A DNA stretch of 64,000 nucleotides, from NCBI RefSeq assembly GCF_014281055.1, contig NZ_JACRSE010000004.1:62001-126000 (forward strand). Reading direction: 5' to 3'. A model generated the notes under the pieces. That model was not told the origin of the DNA, ran no database searches, and saw only the letters and a list, made by a program, of their open reading frames with translations. This DNA comes from Fluviispira vulneris. Lineage in GTDB: Bacteria > Bdellovibrionota_B > Oligoflexia > Silvanigrellales > Silvanigrellaceae. Shown in pieces: positions 1 through 9,439 of the stretch (positions are counted from its first letter, which is position 1; every line of letters begins with the position of its first letter). The position numbers were made by a program, and so were the translations under genes.

Positions 1-166
1 ATTTTTTTCTATTAAATTAAAAACAAAAAAATGAACAAATTTTTACTTTTTGCTCAAAAAATGATCGGCTTATTTAAATTGATTCGAAAGTGGTAAATTT
101 TATTTTCCAACTGATTTTCTGATCGGTTTTAATCAAATTAAATATATTTTATTCAAGAGGTTTTCA

Positions 167-1708
167 TTGGCTAAAACATATTCATGCACTCTTGTAGGAG
201 TTAAAGTCATTCAGGTTGAAATAGAAACCGTTGTCGGCAGCGGTTATTCAGGTCTTAATATTTTAGGGCTCAGCCCAGACATTACGAGAGATATGCGTGA
301 GCGCATTCGCTCTGCATTAGAGTGCATTGGCATACCTATACCAGCACGTAGAGTTGTTGTGAATATTAGTCCAGCAAGTTCACTCAAATTAGCTCGCACA
401 CCAGCATCTCAGTTGGATTTCCCGGTCGCTGCCTCAATTATATATGCATTATTCCAAGACAATAAAAAAGGAGCAAAACTTTTACAACCAGAAAATGAAT
501 TTCTAGCTGGAGAAATTTCACTGTCTGGACATTTAAAAGCAATAGAAAATCCATTAGTCTATTTTGCAGCTCTGCATTCCATGAGCAAAGAACAAACAAC
601 TTTTTGTTTACCTTATACTAATAAGGAAAACCAATTATTAACTCCTACACAAAACTTAATTTTCTATAGATCCCTCAGTGAATGGATTGCAGCCCGGAAA
701 ACAAACAAATCTGAAAAAAGACACACGAATCATGCGCCTACAAATTTTCAGCATAAGGAAAATTCAAGTTTTTTATCCGTGAAAAAAGTATCAAATAATA
801 TAAATGTATTAGCAAAAAATCCCAAAATTTGTGTCGCCATTCTCATTGCAGCTTTAAGCCGATCCCATATTTTAATTGCAGGGGAGCCAGGGGTGGGTAA
901 GAGTTTTTCACTTAATAAAATTATTAACTTTCTTTCCCCTCTGACTGAAAAAGAACAAATTGAAGTCAAACTTATCCATCCTTGCGATATTCAAAACGAC
1001 AGACCCTTTCGTGCACCGCATCACTCTGCGAGTTCAGCAGCTCTCGTTGGTGGGCAAATGCTCAAACCAGGTGAAGCATCACTCGCCCATCATGGCATCT
1101 TGTTCCTAGATGAATTGGCTGAATTCTCTCGTACAAGCCTAGAATCTCTCAGAGAACCTCTCGACTCTGGACAAGTGAGTCTTGCGCGCTCTGGTGGACA
1201 CATCACCTATCCCGCAAAATTTCAACTGTGTGCCACAACCAACCCCTGTGGGTGTGGTTATCTTTTCTCACGCAAGCGGCCTTGTCGTTGCAATCCAAGT
1301 GACAGCAAAAGGTATTTGCAAAAACTCAGTGGCCCATTGCTTGATCGCTTTTCTATTCAACTATGGGCTGAAAATCATATTGAAGAAAATAACTTAGATA
1401 TTTTTTCTAAATATCTCATAAAAGTACTTAAAAAAGAAGGCACACATGCACTAAGCAAAAAATTTGTAGAATTACAGAGACAGGACTTAAGTGCAAAATT
1501 AAAGCAGGAAGTAAATCTTTGGCATGATCCAAATATTCAAGCGTATCCTGAATTTCAAAGCCTTTCGAATAGAGGGCAAATAAAAATCATAGAACTTATA
1601 TTTTATTTCAACTTACTCTTTCCAGAATTGAAAGAATCAGAGCATTTTATCCATTCCGTTCTAAGTTATAGAGTTCTCAATAAAATGTTTACTGAAAATG
1701 TTTTTTAA
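167..1708 (+). CDS. comM: YifB/ComM-family Mg-chelatase-like AAA+ ATPase
   Basis: This 513-residue protein has the length and order of the ComM/YifB family: an N-terminal Lon-protease-like S5 fold (about 1-170), an AAA+ core and a C-terminal Mg-chelatase domain. The Walker A motif GEPGVGKS is at residues 239-246 and the Walker B motif LFLDELAEF is near 312-320. A TTNPCGCG segment near 357 starts the cysteine-rich insert (several Cys to about 375) typical of the family. ComM is known as a hexameric helicase promoting branch migration during natural transformation. Whether this strain is competent cannot be told from the window. The start is TTG, preceded by AAGAGG at 155-160. It stands alone, with a long non-coding gap downstream. 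Confidence 0.9.
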   Translation: MAKTYSCTLVGVKVIQVEIETVVGSGYSGLNILGLSPDITRDMRERIRSALECIGIPIPARRVVVNISPASSLKLARTPASQLDFPVAASIIYALFQDNKKGAKLLQPENEFLAGEISLSGHLKAIENPLVYFAALHSMSKEQTTFCLPYTNKENQLLTPTQNLIFYRSLSEWIAARKTNKSEKRHTNHAPTNFQHKENSSFLSVKKVSNNINVLAKNPKICVAILIAALSRSHILIAGEPGVGKSFSLNKIINFLSPLTEKEQIEVKLIHPCDIQNDRPFRAPHHSASSAALVGGQMLKPGEASLAHHGILFLDELAEFSRTSLESLREPLDSGQVSLARSGGHITYPAKFQLCATTNPCGCGYLFSRKRPCRCNPSDSKRYLQKLSGPLLDRFSIQLWAENHIEENNLDIFSKYLIKVLKKEGTHALSKKFVELQRQDLSAKLKQEVNLWHDPNIQAYPEFQSLSNRGQIKIIELIFYFNLLFPELKESEHFIHSVLSYRVLNKMFTENVF

Positions 1709-2493
1709 ATGTAGTTAATTTAAAACGTTTTTTTGGGTAATTAAATATATAAAAGACATCAAAAAAGCATGAAAAACTATTTACCCCAGTCATTGTAAAA
1801 CATTAGATTAATAAAAATTAAACTTCTCAGACACAGAGTGCCATATTAAAAATAATTTTATGTCATATCATTTCATCAATAATAAATAGCATTTCATGCT
1901 GAACTCGATTATTAAAGCAATTCATAAAAATTGTCAAGAAAGACTTTAATTTAATAATTTTGTTTATAAATCGTCTTAACTCAAGTATAATTATTGTGCA
2001 CTATCACAAGTTTATTGATAAACACAAAATGCTTTTAAAATAAACAAAATCAAGCTGAATTTATAAACTTAACTTGGTTTTTAAAAGAAAACAAAAAAAA
2101 TTAATGTGATATTATTGATAACAGATAAACTACAAATCCAGATTTATCCTGGACTAAAAGTCTATTTGGCAAATTATTGCATATAAAAAGCGAAAAATTG
2201 TTATCTCCCAATATATAAACTTTTTTCAAACCATTTTCAGGAGTTAATAATTAGCTGTACACAATTCTGAAGATATCAATCATGCTATAACTGCTCATAT
2301 CTTTAACTAAAAAACTCTAATAATATGGAGAATAAATTAGTCAAAAAAATTTTTAAATTAGAGTTATCTAGCAATATGAGACAGAAAATTAGCAAAAATA
2401 TTTTGGATAATGTTTATTAAAATATTTAATCATACATAAAACGAAATTCTTAAAACAAAACTTAATTGAACTTATTTTATATGAAAGAAAAAA
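1709..2493. other. 785-bp AT-rich non-coding gap
   Basis: No reading frame of useful length with an RBS is visible on either strand, and no tRNA or rRNA. A TATAAT hexamer lies near 1986-1991 and a small stem (TCCAG/CTGGA, 2137-2153) lies downstream, but there is no U-tract, so a small RNA is only a guess. The stretch also holds the 3' flanks of the comM and brnQ genes. Confidence 0.5.
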
Positions 2494-3648
2494 CTAAGCT
2501 GCTTTTTTAGATCTATGATCTAATTTAGAAGATTTTCGGATTTTATAAAAATGAACAGCGATATTTAAAATTGTGAGTCCAATGACAAATGGATATAGCC
2601 AGGATAAAATTGGCGCCATGAGTGACATAATTCCTGTAAATCCAGTCATTGCTATTATAAATGTAACAATTAGACATAGAACAAGTGTTAGCTGACGCTT
2701 TTCTCGTAAAAAAGCAACTTTTTCACAAATAAAATCAACTGACACAGCAGTCAATGCCACAGCGGTCGTTAAACAAGATACGACTAAAGTGAATGAAATT
2801 AAATAATCAGATGTTTCGCCCAAAGCAATACTAGCAATTTCTGGCAGCATTTGTGTAGCGGGGAGATGAGATATTTGACTAGAGTATGCTGCACCTAAAT
2901 AAACAAGTGCCATATAAACGACAAATAATAAAAACATTCCAATTGCCATTGCAATTAATGTCGGTTTAAATGGAATAATATCATTTTCTTTTGCTTTGAA
3001 ATAATGAACGAGACTCACTCCAAAAAAGAGCGCAGCCATAAGATCCATAGTGTGATAACCTTCAAAAAAGCTTTCCTTAAATGAAGTTGCTGGTGAAACA
3101 GCTGCAGAACTGCTCACTATACCCTGTTGCGAGGTTATAGCGAAATAAAATGAACCACCGATCACGATTGCCAATGCACCCAATTTAAAAGGTGTAAAGT
3201 ATTTTCCAACAACATCAACAAGTTTGCGATTACTAAAGGTTGCAAGCCATATAACAGCTACACACCCCAAGGCAAATAACCAAAGAGGAGTTTGTTCTGA
3301 AAAAGATTGCCATGCACCATAGCCCACTGCAATACAGCGGGGAATGACGCCAAATGGGCCTATAAGTAAAAGGATTAAGAAAGGAATAATCCATCCTGCT
3401 ACTTTTCCAAGCCAACGGAAAAAAGCATCTTGTGAGCCTTTTAAACATGTCATTGCGACGAGACCTAAAAATGGGACCAAAACACCCGTAATTGCAAGTC
3501 CTAATGAGGAATAAAACCAATTAGTTGGACTCTTACTTCCTAAAAGGAGTGGAAACACGAGATTTCCAGAGCCAAAAAACATTGCAAATGCTGCAAAACC
3601 CGCTATAAATATTTTGATTTTTGCAACCGATCTAACTTGAGCAGACAT
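2494..3648 (-). CDS. brnQ: Branched-chain amino acid transport system II carrier (BrnQ-like)
   Basis: The protein is a 384-residue polytopic inner-membrane carrier with about 12 hydrophobic segments. Near its N-terminus is the signature FGSGNLVFPLLLG, typical of BrnQ/LIVCS sodium-coupled Leu/Ile/Val symporters. An SVDFICEK-type segment near the C-terminal third also fits. The frame stays open to 3687, but ATG at 3648 is preferred because GGAG lies 8 bases upstream. Family length is usually 410-450, so this is slightly short. It is monocistronic on the minus strand, 131 bp downstream of the alpha/beta hydrolase gene. The substrate is inferred from the family only. Confidence 0.88.
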   Translation of the reverse strand: MSAQVRSVAKIKIFIAGFAAFAMFFGSGNLVFPLLLGSKSPTNWFYSSLGLAITGVLVPFLGLVAMTCLKGSQDAFFRWLGKVAGWIIPFLILLLIGPFGVIPRCIAVGYGAWQSFSEQTPLWLFALGCVAVIWLATFSNRKLVDVVGKYFTPFKLGALAIVIGGSFYFAITSQQGIVSSSAAVSPATSFKESFFEGYHTMDLMAALFFGVSLVHYFKAKENDIIPFKPTLIAMAIGMFLLFVVYMALVYLGAAYSSQISHLPATQMLPEIASIALGETSDYLISFTLVVSCLTTAVALTAVSVDFICEKVAFLREKRQLTLVLCLIVTFIIAMTGFTGIMSLMAPILSWLYPFVIGLTILNIAVHFYKIRKSSKLDHRSKKAA

Positions 3649-3693
3649 GATAAAATCTCCAAAGAACTGGATGACTAGCCAAAACAAGTGGTC

Positions 3694-3722
3694 ATAGAAT
3701 CCTTTTATACACGTCTTGTCAA
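3694..3722 (-). promoter_or_regulatory. Possible sigma-70 promoter for brnQ
   Basis: Read on the minus strand, a perfect -35 TTGACA (3717-3722) is followed after 17 bases by TTCTAT (3694-3699), a poor -10. It sits 46 bases before the brnQ ATG. The -35 is convincing and the -10 is not. Confidence 0.35.
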
Positions 3723-3779
3723 CTTTTAAAATAGTGGAAAGTCTATGGCAGATGCTAACATCTCTTAAATATCATTGAG

Positions 3780-4628
3780 TTAAAGAGTGTTTTCCTGCGA
3801 AAAAAAATTAATAACGAGGTCGTTGAATTTTTTTGGATACTCGATCTGCGGTAAATGCCCGCAGTTTTCAAAAATAACAACTTGAGCATGCTTTATAAGC
3901 TCTTGTCCCGCATGGGCATGACTCACATAAATTATGGAGTCTTCTCTACCCCATATGATTAAAACGGGCATGTGTAATTTATGAATTTCTTTCTTAATGG
4001 TTTTTATTATTTTATTTTTAAAACCAAAAATATTTATAGCACTTCTATTTATCCATAATAAAGTTTTACCCATTTGCGGATGAAGTGACATATTATACAA
4101 CAGATCAATTTTGTCTTTTTTTATAATATTTTTATCATATGTATTTTTACGTAATGCACTTGCTATGCCTCTTTTATTAGGTTTAACCAATATTTCACCC
4201 ACAAAAGGTAGAGATAAAATTGAGAAATGTATAGGAATTTCTCTTTTGAATCCTGCACTTCCAACAAGAACTAAACTTTCAACCATTTCTGGATGCATTT
4301 GTGCAAGTTTAATTGAAATAAGTCCGCCCATAGAATGCCCAACGACTTTAACTTTTTTGATATGTAACTTTTGCAAAAAATCAAAAACAAATTGAGGGTG
4401 TTCATCTAATTGTGGTTTTGTCTTTGGTTTATCTGTTAAACCAAATCCAAGTAAATCAAGTGCAATAACTCTATGAGTCTTGGAAAATTCTAAGATATTT
4501 TCACTCCAAAATTCAACTGACAAAGCAAAACCGTGGAGTAATAAAATGACAGAAGATCCTTCACCTACCGACCAATAACGTGTTTTATATCCATTGACTT
4601 CGGTAAAACAATCTTGAAATAAATGCAT
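3780..4628 (-). CDS. Alpha/beta-fold hydrolase
   Basis: This is a 282-residue single-domain alpha/beta hydrolase. The oxyanion loop HGF is near residue 32, the nucleophile elbow GHSMGG has Ser99, the acid is Asp230 in WGRED, and the base is His258 in NCGHLPQ, so the triad is complete. There is no signal peptide, so it is probably cytoplasmic. ATG at 4628 is chosen over the longer frame because GGAG lies 7 bases upstream. The family includes esterases, C-C bond hydrolases and dehalogenases. The substrate cannot be assigned from the sequence, and neighbours give no pathway. Confidence 0.85.
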   Translation of the reverse strand: MHLFQDCFTEVNGYKTRYWSVGEGSSVILLLHGFALSVEFWSENILEFSKTHRVIALDLLGFGLTDKPKTKPQLDEHPQFVFDFLQKLHIKKVKVVGHSMGGLISIKLAQMHPEMVESLVLVGSAGFKREIPIHFSILSLPFVGEILVKPNKRGIASALRKNTYDKNIIKKDKIDLLYNMSLHPQMGKTLLWINRSAINIFGFKNKIIKTIKKEIHKLHMPVLIIWGREDSIIYVSHAHAGQELIKHAQVVIFENCGHLPQIEYPKKFNDLVINFFSQENTL

Positions 4629-4744
4629 GTTTTTTCTCCAAATAAATATTTGGTACATTATTTTATAATTAAAAAAAATAGAAGAAGCAAATATTTAAAA
4701 ATTAAAAAACAAAAATTTAAGATTTATTTATATCCATAGGTATT

Positions 4745-4830
4745 AAAAGCCTCGTTCTTCAGGGCAAGCTAGAGAACCCACAGGAGCAAACGGTGAATGG
4801 TTGAATTGAAAACCTGTCGTGTTGGCGTAA
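4745..4830. other. GC-rich intergenic island, possible structured RNA
   Basis: About 85 bases near 50% G+C sit in a 326-bp gap (4629-4954) that is otherwise extremely AT-rich. Complementary segments are visible: GTTCT (4754-4758) with AGAAC (4773-4777), and ACAGG (4780-4784) with CCTGT (4813-4817). GCC (4750-4752) may also pair with GGC (4824-4826). There is no reading frame with an RBS. It does not match the riboswitch, SRP, 6S or tmRNA cores I can recall. Strand and function are unknown. Confidence 0.35.
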
Positions 4831-4954
4831 AATACTAATTTAAATAAAATCTAAGTTAATCATACTCAGTAATAAAATTAATGAAAATTAATTTAATTTT
4901 TGCTTATATAAGAAATAATGTCCATATATGCAAGAGAGACTTAAAGTAAAATAT

Positions 4955-5578
4955 TCAAAATTGAATACCCATACCGTGCTGAAATGCAGGAATAAAAACA
5001 GGAGATGAATCAAAGCCCACTGCAAATGCTCGATCTGCAACGGACAAATCAAGATAAGGCACCCAAACAACAGGTGAGTTTTTTGTAGTTAATCCATATC
5101 GCAATGGGAAAAGTGCAGTCGGATGCAAATGTGGTCTTGAAGGAGGTCTCTGCAAACGAATACCAAGTTCTTCAATTGTTTTTGCACCTTTTTTCATATT
5201 ACATGTCTTGCAAGCAGTTACGATATTCTCCCAAGTCGTTTTTCCACCCTTTGCCGATGGAATAAGATGATCGAGAGTTAAATTTGAGCATGGTCCGCTC
5301 CAATTGCAATATTGACAACGAAATCCATCTCGTAAATAAATATTTTGTCTTGAAAAACGAGGACCATTTAATCTTTTTGTACGAGGTCGGCATCCCTCAA
5401 GACGCACAATCCAAGGAACTTTCCATGTCCGAGAAACACCGTGAAGAACCCGATCGGATTCTAGAATGACTGACACTCTGCCCGCATACAAAAGAACAAA
5501 TCCAGCTTCCATTGTGACGACTTTCACGGGTTCATAACGCGCATCAAGAACAAGCACTTTTCTTTCAAAACTGCCCAT
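4955..5578 (-). CDS. HNH endonuclease family protein
   Basis: This 207-residue protein carries an HNH/zinc-ribbon nuclease module. C88-x2-C91 and C123-x2-C126 frame the core, with Asp103-His104 and Asn118 as the D-H...N residues of the beta-beta-alpha-metal fold. The first 80 residues match the front end of the small stand-alone HNH proteins common in Bdellovibrio-like and cyanobacterial genomes. The C-terminal 70 residues are not recognisable. The start ATG has AGGATGG a few bases upstream. It is monocistronic. Unlike homing nucleases, it is not next to an intron or phage gene, so a DNA-repair or housekeeping role is as likely as mobility. Confidence 0.85.
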   Translation of the reverse strand: MGSFERKVLVLDARYEPVKVVTMEAGFVLLYAGRVSVILESDRVLHGVSRTWKVPWIVRLEGCRPRTKRLNGPRFSRQNIYLRDGFRCQYCNWSGPCSNLTLDHLIPSAKGGKTTWENIVTACKTCNMKKGAKTIEELGIRLQRPPSRPHLHPTALFPLRYGLTTKNSPVVWVPYLDLSVADRAFAVGFDSSPVFIPAFQHGMGIQF

Positions 5579-5738
5579 AAACCATCCTGATTATATTGAA
5601 AAAAACAATCAGACTCGCCACTTTCTGATCATTTTAATGATATATAAAATGATGAAAACATATATTTTTATATGACTCTAAACTTACAATAATCTTATCG
5701 GTAGAGAATTAATAAATCAATAGTGTATGAGGTCAAAA

Positions 5739-5972
5739 TTACGAACCGCTCAGAGGTGCATGTGTCGACAAAACAATATAAAGTCCAATAAATACTAATA
5801 AAAGAACGATAAAAAGAACGATAGATATAAATATTGCAGATCCAATTTTTTTCTTGTTTAACTGCTTTTGATATTGGTTCCATAAATTTATTGCATCGTC
5901 TTGATGGATATTTTTGCCGACTATTTCATGCTTATTAAGTTTATTTGTATCTTTATTACTTATCTCGTTCAT
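5739..5972 (-). CDS. Small single-pass membrane protein
   Basis: This 77-residue protein has a polar, lysine- and asparagine-rich N-terminal half followed by one strong membrane helix (about residues 44-68, rich in Ile, Val, Phe and Leu) and a short tail. The frame is open to 6047, but ATG at 5972 with GGAG 10 bases upstream is the better start. This start lies inside the last 17 bases of the dus gene, so the two are probably translated together. It is not recognised. The helix close to the C-terminus makes it a candidate tail-anchored protein, of interest because Get3-like ATPases occur in this window. Confidence 0.6.
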   Translation of the reverse strand: MNEISNKDTNKLNKHEIVGKNIHQDDAINLWNQYQKQLNKKKIGSAIFISIVLFIVLLLVFIGLYIVLSTHAPLSGS

Positions 5973-7149
5973 TATTTTTTGCTCCGGAGTAGATCCAATC
6001 AAACTGTTCTTTGTATTCAAGAGGCAAAAGGATATTATTATTCCCACACAAACCCATAAAAATACAAGAGAAATCAGAAAAACACGACGTTCTGAGCAAT
6101 GTGGGTTCCATAAACTTTTCTGGTAAAGAGCTTCTTAGAGAATTCCAAATCATTTTCACTCTCGCAAAACTTGCTCTTTCAACATGAAGTTTTTCTATTG
6201 AAATATAATCATCAAAGTTAGCTTGCGATAATTTGCGATACAAATTTTCCCAATGCTCTTCATTTGTACCACATGTTGATATAAAATCACCTCGTTCAAT
6301 TAAATTTATCAATTTATGACTGTTACAAGCTAACATTTCTTGCAAAAGAGCAAAACAAGCCAGTGATTTTAAAAGAGCATGACTTGAAATTGAAATCGCA
6401 CATCCTTCACGTAACTCCATAAATATCCACGGGTTACGCAAAGCTCCCCGGCCAACAATAAACTTTTTTACCAGAGGTGCTTGAGCTCGTAGCTGATTAA
6501 AACTTGCAAAATCAGTGATATCCCCAGAACCTACCACGGGAAAATCTGAATTTTTTGCAGCATAATCAATTAAGCTCCAACGAGCCTTCCCTGTGTAACG
6601 ATCTTTTCGAGTCCGTGCATGTAAAGTCAATTGAGCTAATTTTGCCTCAGCTACTATTCTTAGCAATTCTGGAAATTCATCATCTGAAGTAAAGCCTGAT
6701 CTCATTTTTATACTGAATTTTTGAACGCCAAACTTATTTTCTAACCCATGAATAAAATTATAAAAAACTTCAGTCTTTTCCAATAATCCACTTCCAGCAT
6801 GGCTGCCAACAACTTTTGGTGAAGGACATCCACAATTGATATCAACAAAAGAAGTAGCGCTTAGCAGAGGGGCTGCAATTCGCTCTAAATCTTCTGGAGC
6901 AGTGCCCATCAGCTGAGGAATGAGCGAATAGTTGAAACATTTTTTTAGGTCAAAAATTTCTGCTGCATACGTTGAAGCGACTCGTTTCCAAGGGTAGTCT
7001 CGAGTGACACGTAAAAAAGGTGTCATGGCAAAATCCGGGTGAGATGTTTGTGAAAACCAAAGACGAGTGGCTAGGCAGGTCACACCTTCCATTGGTGCCA
7101 AACCTATGGAATTGTTGTTTATAATATTTTTATTTGGTGTCGATGGCAC
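5956..7149 (-). CDS. dusC: tRNA-dihydrouridine synthase, DusC-like
   Basis: The product is a flavin-dependent tRNA dihydrouridine synthase that reduces a specific uridine in tRNA. The N-terminal motif APMEGVT (about 18-24) and the catalytic NCGCPS block (Cys108) are present, followed by a GS.AG.GLL FMN-binding stretch and the HARTR segment. The APMEGV and NCGCPS wording is closest to DusC (U16), but the subfamily call is tentative. At 397 residues it is longer than the usual 310-330, the surplus being C-terminal. The frame extends to a TTG at 7182, but GTG at 7149 has AAAGAGG 6 bases upstream and is preferred. It is coupled to the small membrane protein downstream. Confidence 0.88.
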   Translation of the reverse strand: MPSTPNKNIINNNSIGLAPMEGVTCLATRLWFSQTSHPDFAMTPFLRVTRDYPWKRVASTYAAEIFDLKKCFNYSLIPQLMGTAPEDLERIAAPLLSATSFVDINCGCPSPKVVGSHAGSGLLEKTEVFYNFIHGLENKFGVQKFSIKMRSGFTSDDEFPELLRIVAEAKLAQLTLHARTRKDRYTGKARWSLIDYAAKNSDFPVVGSGDITDFASFNQLRAQAPLVKKFIVGRGALRNPWIFMELREGCAISISSHALLKSLACFALLQEMLACNSHKLINLIERGDFISTCGTNEEHWENLYRKLSQANFDDYISIEKLHVERASFARVKMIWNSLRSSLPEKFMEPTLLRTSCFSDFSCIFMGLCGNNNILLPLEYKEQFDWIYSGAKNNERDK

Positions 7150-7243
7150 AGCATTCCTCTTTGAGATCTCTTTTACAAACAAAGCGTGGTATAGGTGAAA
7201 AAACTCTAAGCTTCAACAAGAAAGAGAAATAGGCTGACAAGGT

Positions 7244-8293
7244 ATGGAAAATATACAAATACACGAGCGGATCGGCTTAACAGGTGCATCGAGTTTTTTA
7301 ACAACTCTGGTTCTAAAACGTCTAGCAGAACTTTCAACAGTTAAAGAAGTTCATATTTTTGATATCCATTCCCCTTCAATTGCATCGAGTAAATTCATTT
7401 TTCATCGTGTGGATCTCACAAAAGACGAAGCAAGCGCAGAAATTGCCTCTACGTTATTACAGAATAATGTAACAGCTTTTATTCATGGTGCGCTCTTCTC
7501 TGGTCCTACACGAAAAAAAAGTTATCATCACGAAGTAGAATCCATTGGAACCTTTCATATATTAAATGCGGTTGCTGAAGCACAAATTCAGAAACTCGTT
7601 GTCCACAGTGCTACGTTTGTTTATGGCGCTCATCCTAAAAATCCAAATTTTATTCATGAAAATTATGAATTAAAAATGCAGGGGCCTTCCTTTGTAAAAA
7701 CCCGCGTTGATGTTGAAAAACAGTTGGAAGATTTTACCATTAACTATCCAAACTGTGCAGTTTCTATTTTACGTTTTGCTCCAATATTGGGACCAAATTC
7801 GACAAATATACGTGCGCGTTATTTTATGACTGGAATTGTTCCAAAAGTGCTTGGTTATGATCCTCTTGTCCAATTTATCCATGAAGATGATGCCGTGCGG
7901 GCGCAAATTTTAGCCTTAACGAATAACATAAGAGGTGTGTTCAATATTGTAGGAAGAGGAGTTCTCCCTCTTAGTACAGGTATACATATGTCCGGCAAAA
8001 TTCCAGTGCCTTTTTTTTCAGCAGTTTGTAAAACATTCTTTTCCGCTGGTTATTCTTCGAGAATTTGGGAATTACCGTCTGAAATCGTGCCTTTTTTTCA
8101 ATTTTTGTGTGTTGCTGATAGTAAGAAAGCAGAAAAAGAATTGGGCTTTGTAGCTAAATATTCGAGTCGACAGGCATTAAAGTCCATGATTGAAGCAAAC
8201 CGTTTGAGACAAATAGGTTTTTCTGTTCCTTCTTCTACTTTGGGAGAAGATGAAGAATATGCAACATCACAGGGTTTTCAAAGAATTTACTAA
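7244..8293 (+). CDS. NAD-dependent epimerase/dehydratase-family SDR
   Basis: This is a 349-residue extended short-chain dehydrogenase/reductase. The dinucleotide-binding turn TGASSFL is at about 13-19, and a hydrophobic strand ending HSATFVYGA holds the usual active-site Ser/Thr. The expected Tyr-x3-Lys is replaced by Phe-Val-Lys-Thr-Arg, so the catalytic Tyr and Lys both look substituted. It may therefore bind a nucleotide or sugar without classical redox catalysis. The next gene, 15 bp downstream, is a PlsC-type acyltransferase, which suggests a joint role in lipid or glycolipid metabolism. AAGG lies just before the ATG at an unusually short distance. Confidence 0.8.
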   Translation: MENIQIHERIGLTGASSFLTTLVLKRLAELSTVKEVHIFDIHSPSIASSKFIFHRVDLTKDEASAEIASTLLQNNVTAFIHGALFSGPTRKKSYHHEVESIGTFHILNAVAEAQIQKLVVHSATFVYGAHPKNPNFIHENYELKMQGPSFVKTRVDVEKQLEDFTINYPNCAVSILRFAPILGPNSTNIRARYFMTGIVPKVLGYDPLVQFIHEDDAVRAQILALTNNIRGVFNIVGRGVLPLSTGIHMSGKIPVPFFSAVCKTFFSAGYSSRIWELPSEIVPFFQFLCVADSKKAEKELGFVAKYSSRQALKSMIEANRLRQIGFSVPSSTLGEDEEYATSQGFQRIY

Positions 8294-8308
8294 AAAGGTA
8301 ACAAGCAT

Positions 8309-9430
8309 ATGAATACCAATGCAGTTCGAAAAGAAAAAAATAATTTAAATAATGACACGTTAACTCATTTTTCGAATCAAGTTTTTAATATTAGAAGAAT
8401 GCTTATAGAGCAATTTAATAGAATCGAAAAGGATTTGCAAAATAAATTTTCTGACAACCAAGAAAAATTTGCTACAAAAGAAGAGCTGCAAAGTGTTATT
8501 GGTAAAATGCAGGAATTCCGTCAAGAAATCGAAAAAACATTCACTACAAATGAAAGCAATCCACTAGAACCTGCTGCTGATGAATTTTTTACAGGTTTAA
8601 ATCCATTTAATTTACGCAGAAAATACCATGATTTTTCCTTAAGATTGCGCAGTGAAGAAGTTGATCCCTTTGGTTATGATCCTATTTTCGACAAATTTGT
8701 AAGTCCTTTACTGAATTTCTTTTACATTAAATACTGGCGTGTGGAAACCTATGGAATTTCAAATATTCCTTCCGATGGACCAGCTCTCCTCGTAGGAAAC
8801 CACTCGGGTGGCCTTCCTTACGATGCCACAATGCTTAAAATTGCTATACAACGCGAACATCATATGCATAGAGATCTTCGCTTCATGGTTGAAGATTTCT
8901 TATTTCATTTTCCATTTTTAGGCTCACTTATGAATCGCTTTGGCGGAGTGAGAGCCAGCCAAGAAAATGCTCAACAACTGCTTGAAAACAATCACCCTGT
9001 GGTTGTTTTCCCTGAAGGGGTAAAAGGGCTTGGGAAATTATATCGCGATAAATATCATTTAGCACGCTTTGGTAGAGGTGGTTTCATCCGCCTATGTTTG
9101 CGCACACGATCTCCCCTTATACCAATTGCATTTATTGGGCCAGAAGAAATTCATCCAATGATTGCTAAAGAAACAGCTATATCTAAAATGCTTGGTCTTC
9201 CTTACACACCTATCACTTGGACTTTTCCTTGGCTTGGCCCTTTAGGAGCCATTCCGCTCCCCAGCAAATGGAGCATACATATTCTTCCCGCAATCGATTT
9301 TACGAATTTCGGACCTGGAGCCGAAAAAGATCGTGTTTTAGTTTATAAAATGAGTAGAATGGTAAAAGAACAAATACAAGACACCATTGTCGATAAATTA
9401 AAAAATAGACGGAGCATTTGGTTTGATTAA
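8309..9430 (+). CDS. PlsC-like lysophospholipid acyltransferase
   Basis: This 373-residue protein has an N-terminal coiled-coil-like region (about 20-80) and a glycerophospholipid acyltransferase fold from about 130. The motif NHSGGLPYD places His165 and Asp172 as an HX6D version of the usual HX4D catalytic pair. FPEGVKG (234-240) is the phosphate-binding motif. This spacing is seen in a divergent acyltransferase branch in Deltaproteobacteria and actinobacteria. It lacks a clear transmembrane helix. It follows the SDR gene by 15 bp and precedes the ParA-like gene by 9 bp, so the three are probably one operon. The acyl acceptor is unknown. Confidence 0.83.
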   Translation: MNTNAVRKEKNNLNNDTLTHFSNQVFNIRRMLIEQFNRIEKDLQNKFSDNQEKFATKEELQSVIGKMQEFRQEIEKTFTTNESNPLEPAADEFFTGLNPFNLRRKYHDFSLRLRSEEVDPFGYDPIFDKFVSPLLNFFYIKYWRVETYGISNIPSDGPALLVGNHSGGLPYDATMLKIAIQREHHMHRDLRFMVEDFLFHFPFLGSLMNRFGGVRASQENAQQLLENNHPVVVFPEGVKGLGKLYRDKYHLARFGRGGFIRLCLRTRSPLIPIAFIGPEEIHPMIAKETAISKMLGLPYTPITWTFPWLGPLGAIPLPSKWSIHILPAIDFTNFGPGAEKDRVLVYKMSRMVKEQIQDTIVDKLKNRRSIWFD

Positions 9431-9439
9431 GGGGATAAA

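Noticed and set aside
4745-4830. Cyclic-di-GMP riboswitch
   Set aside because: AGGGCAA is shared, but the GACGCAAAGCC and GGTAGGTAGC parts are missing.
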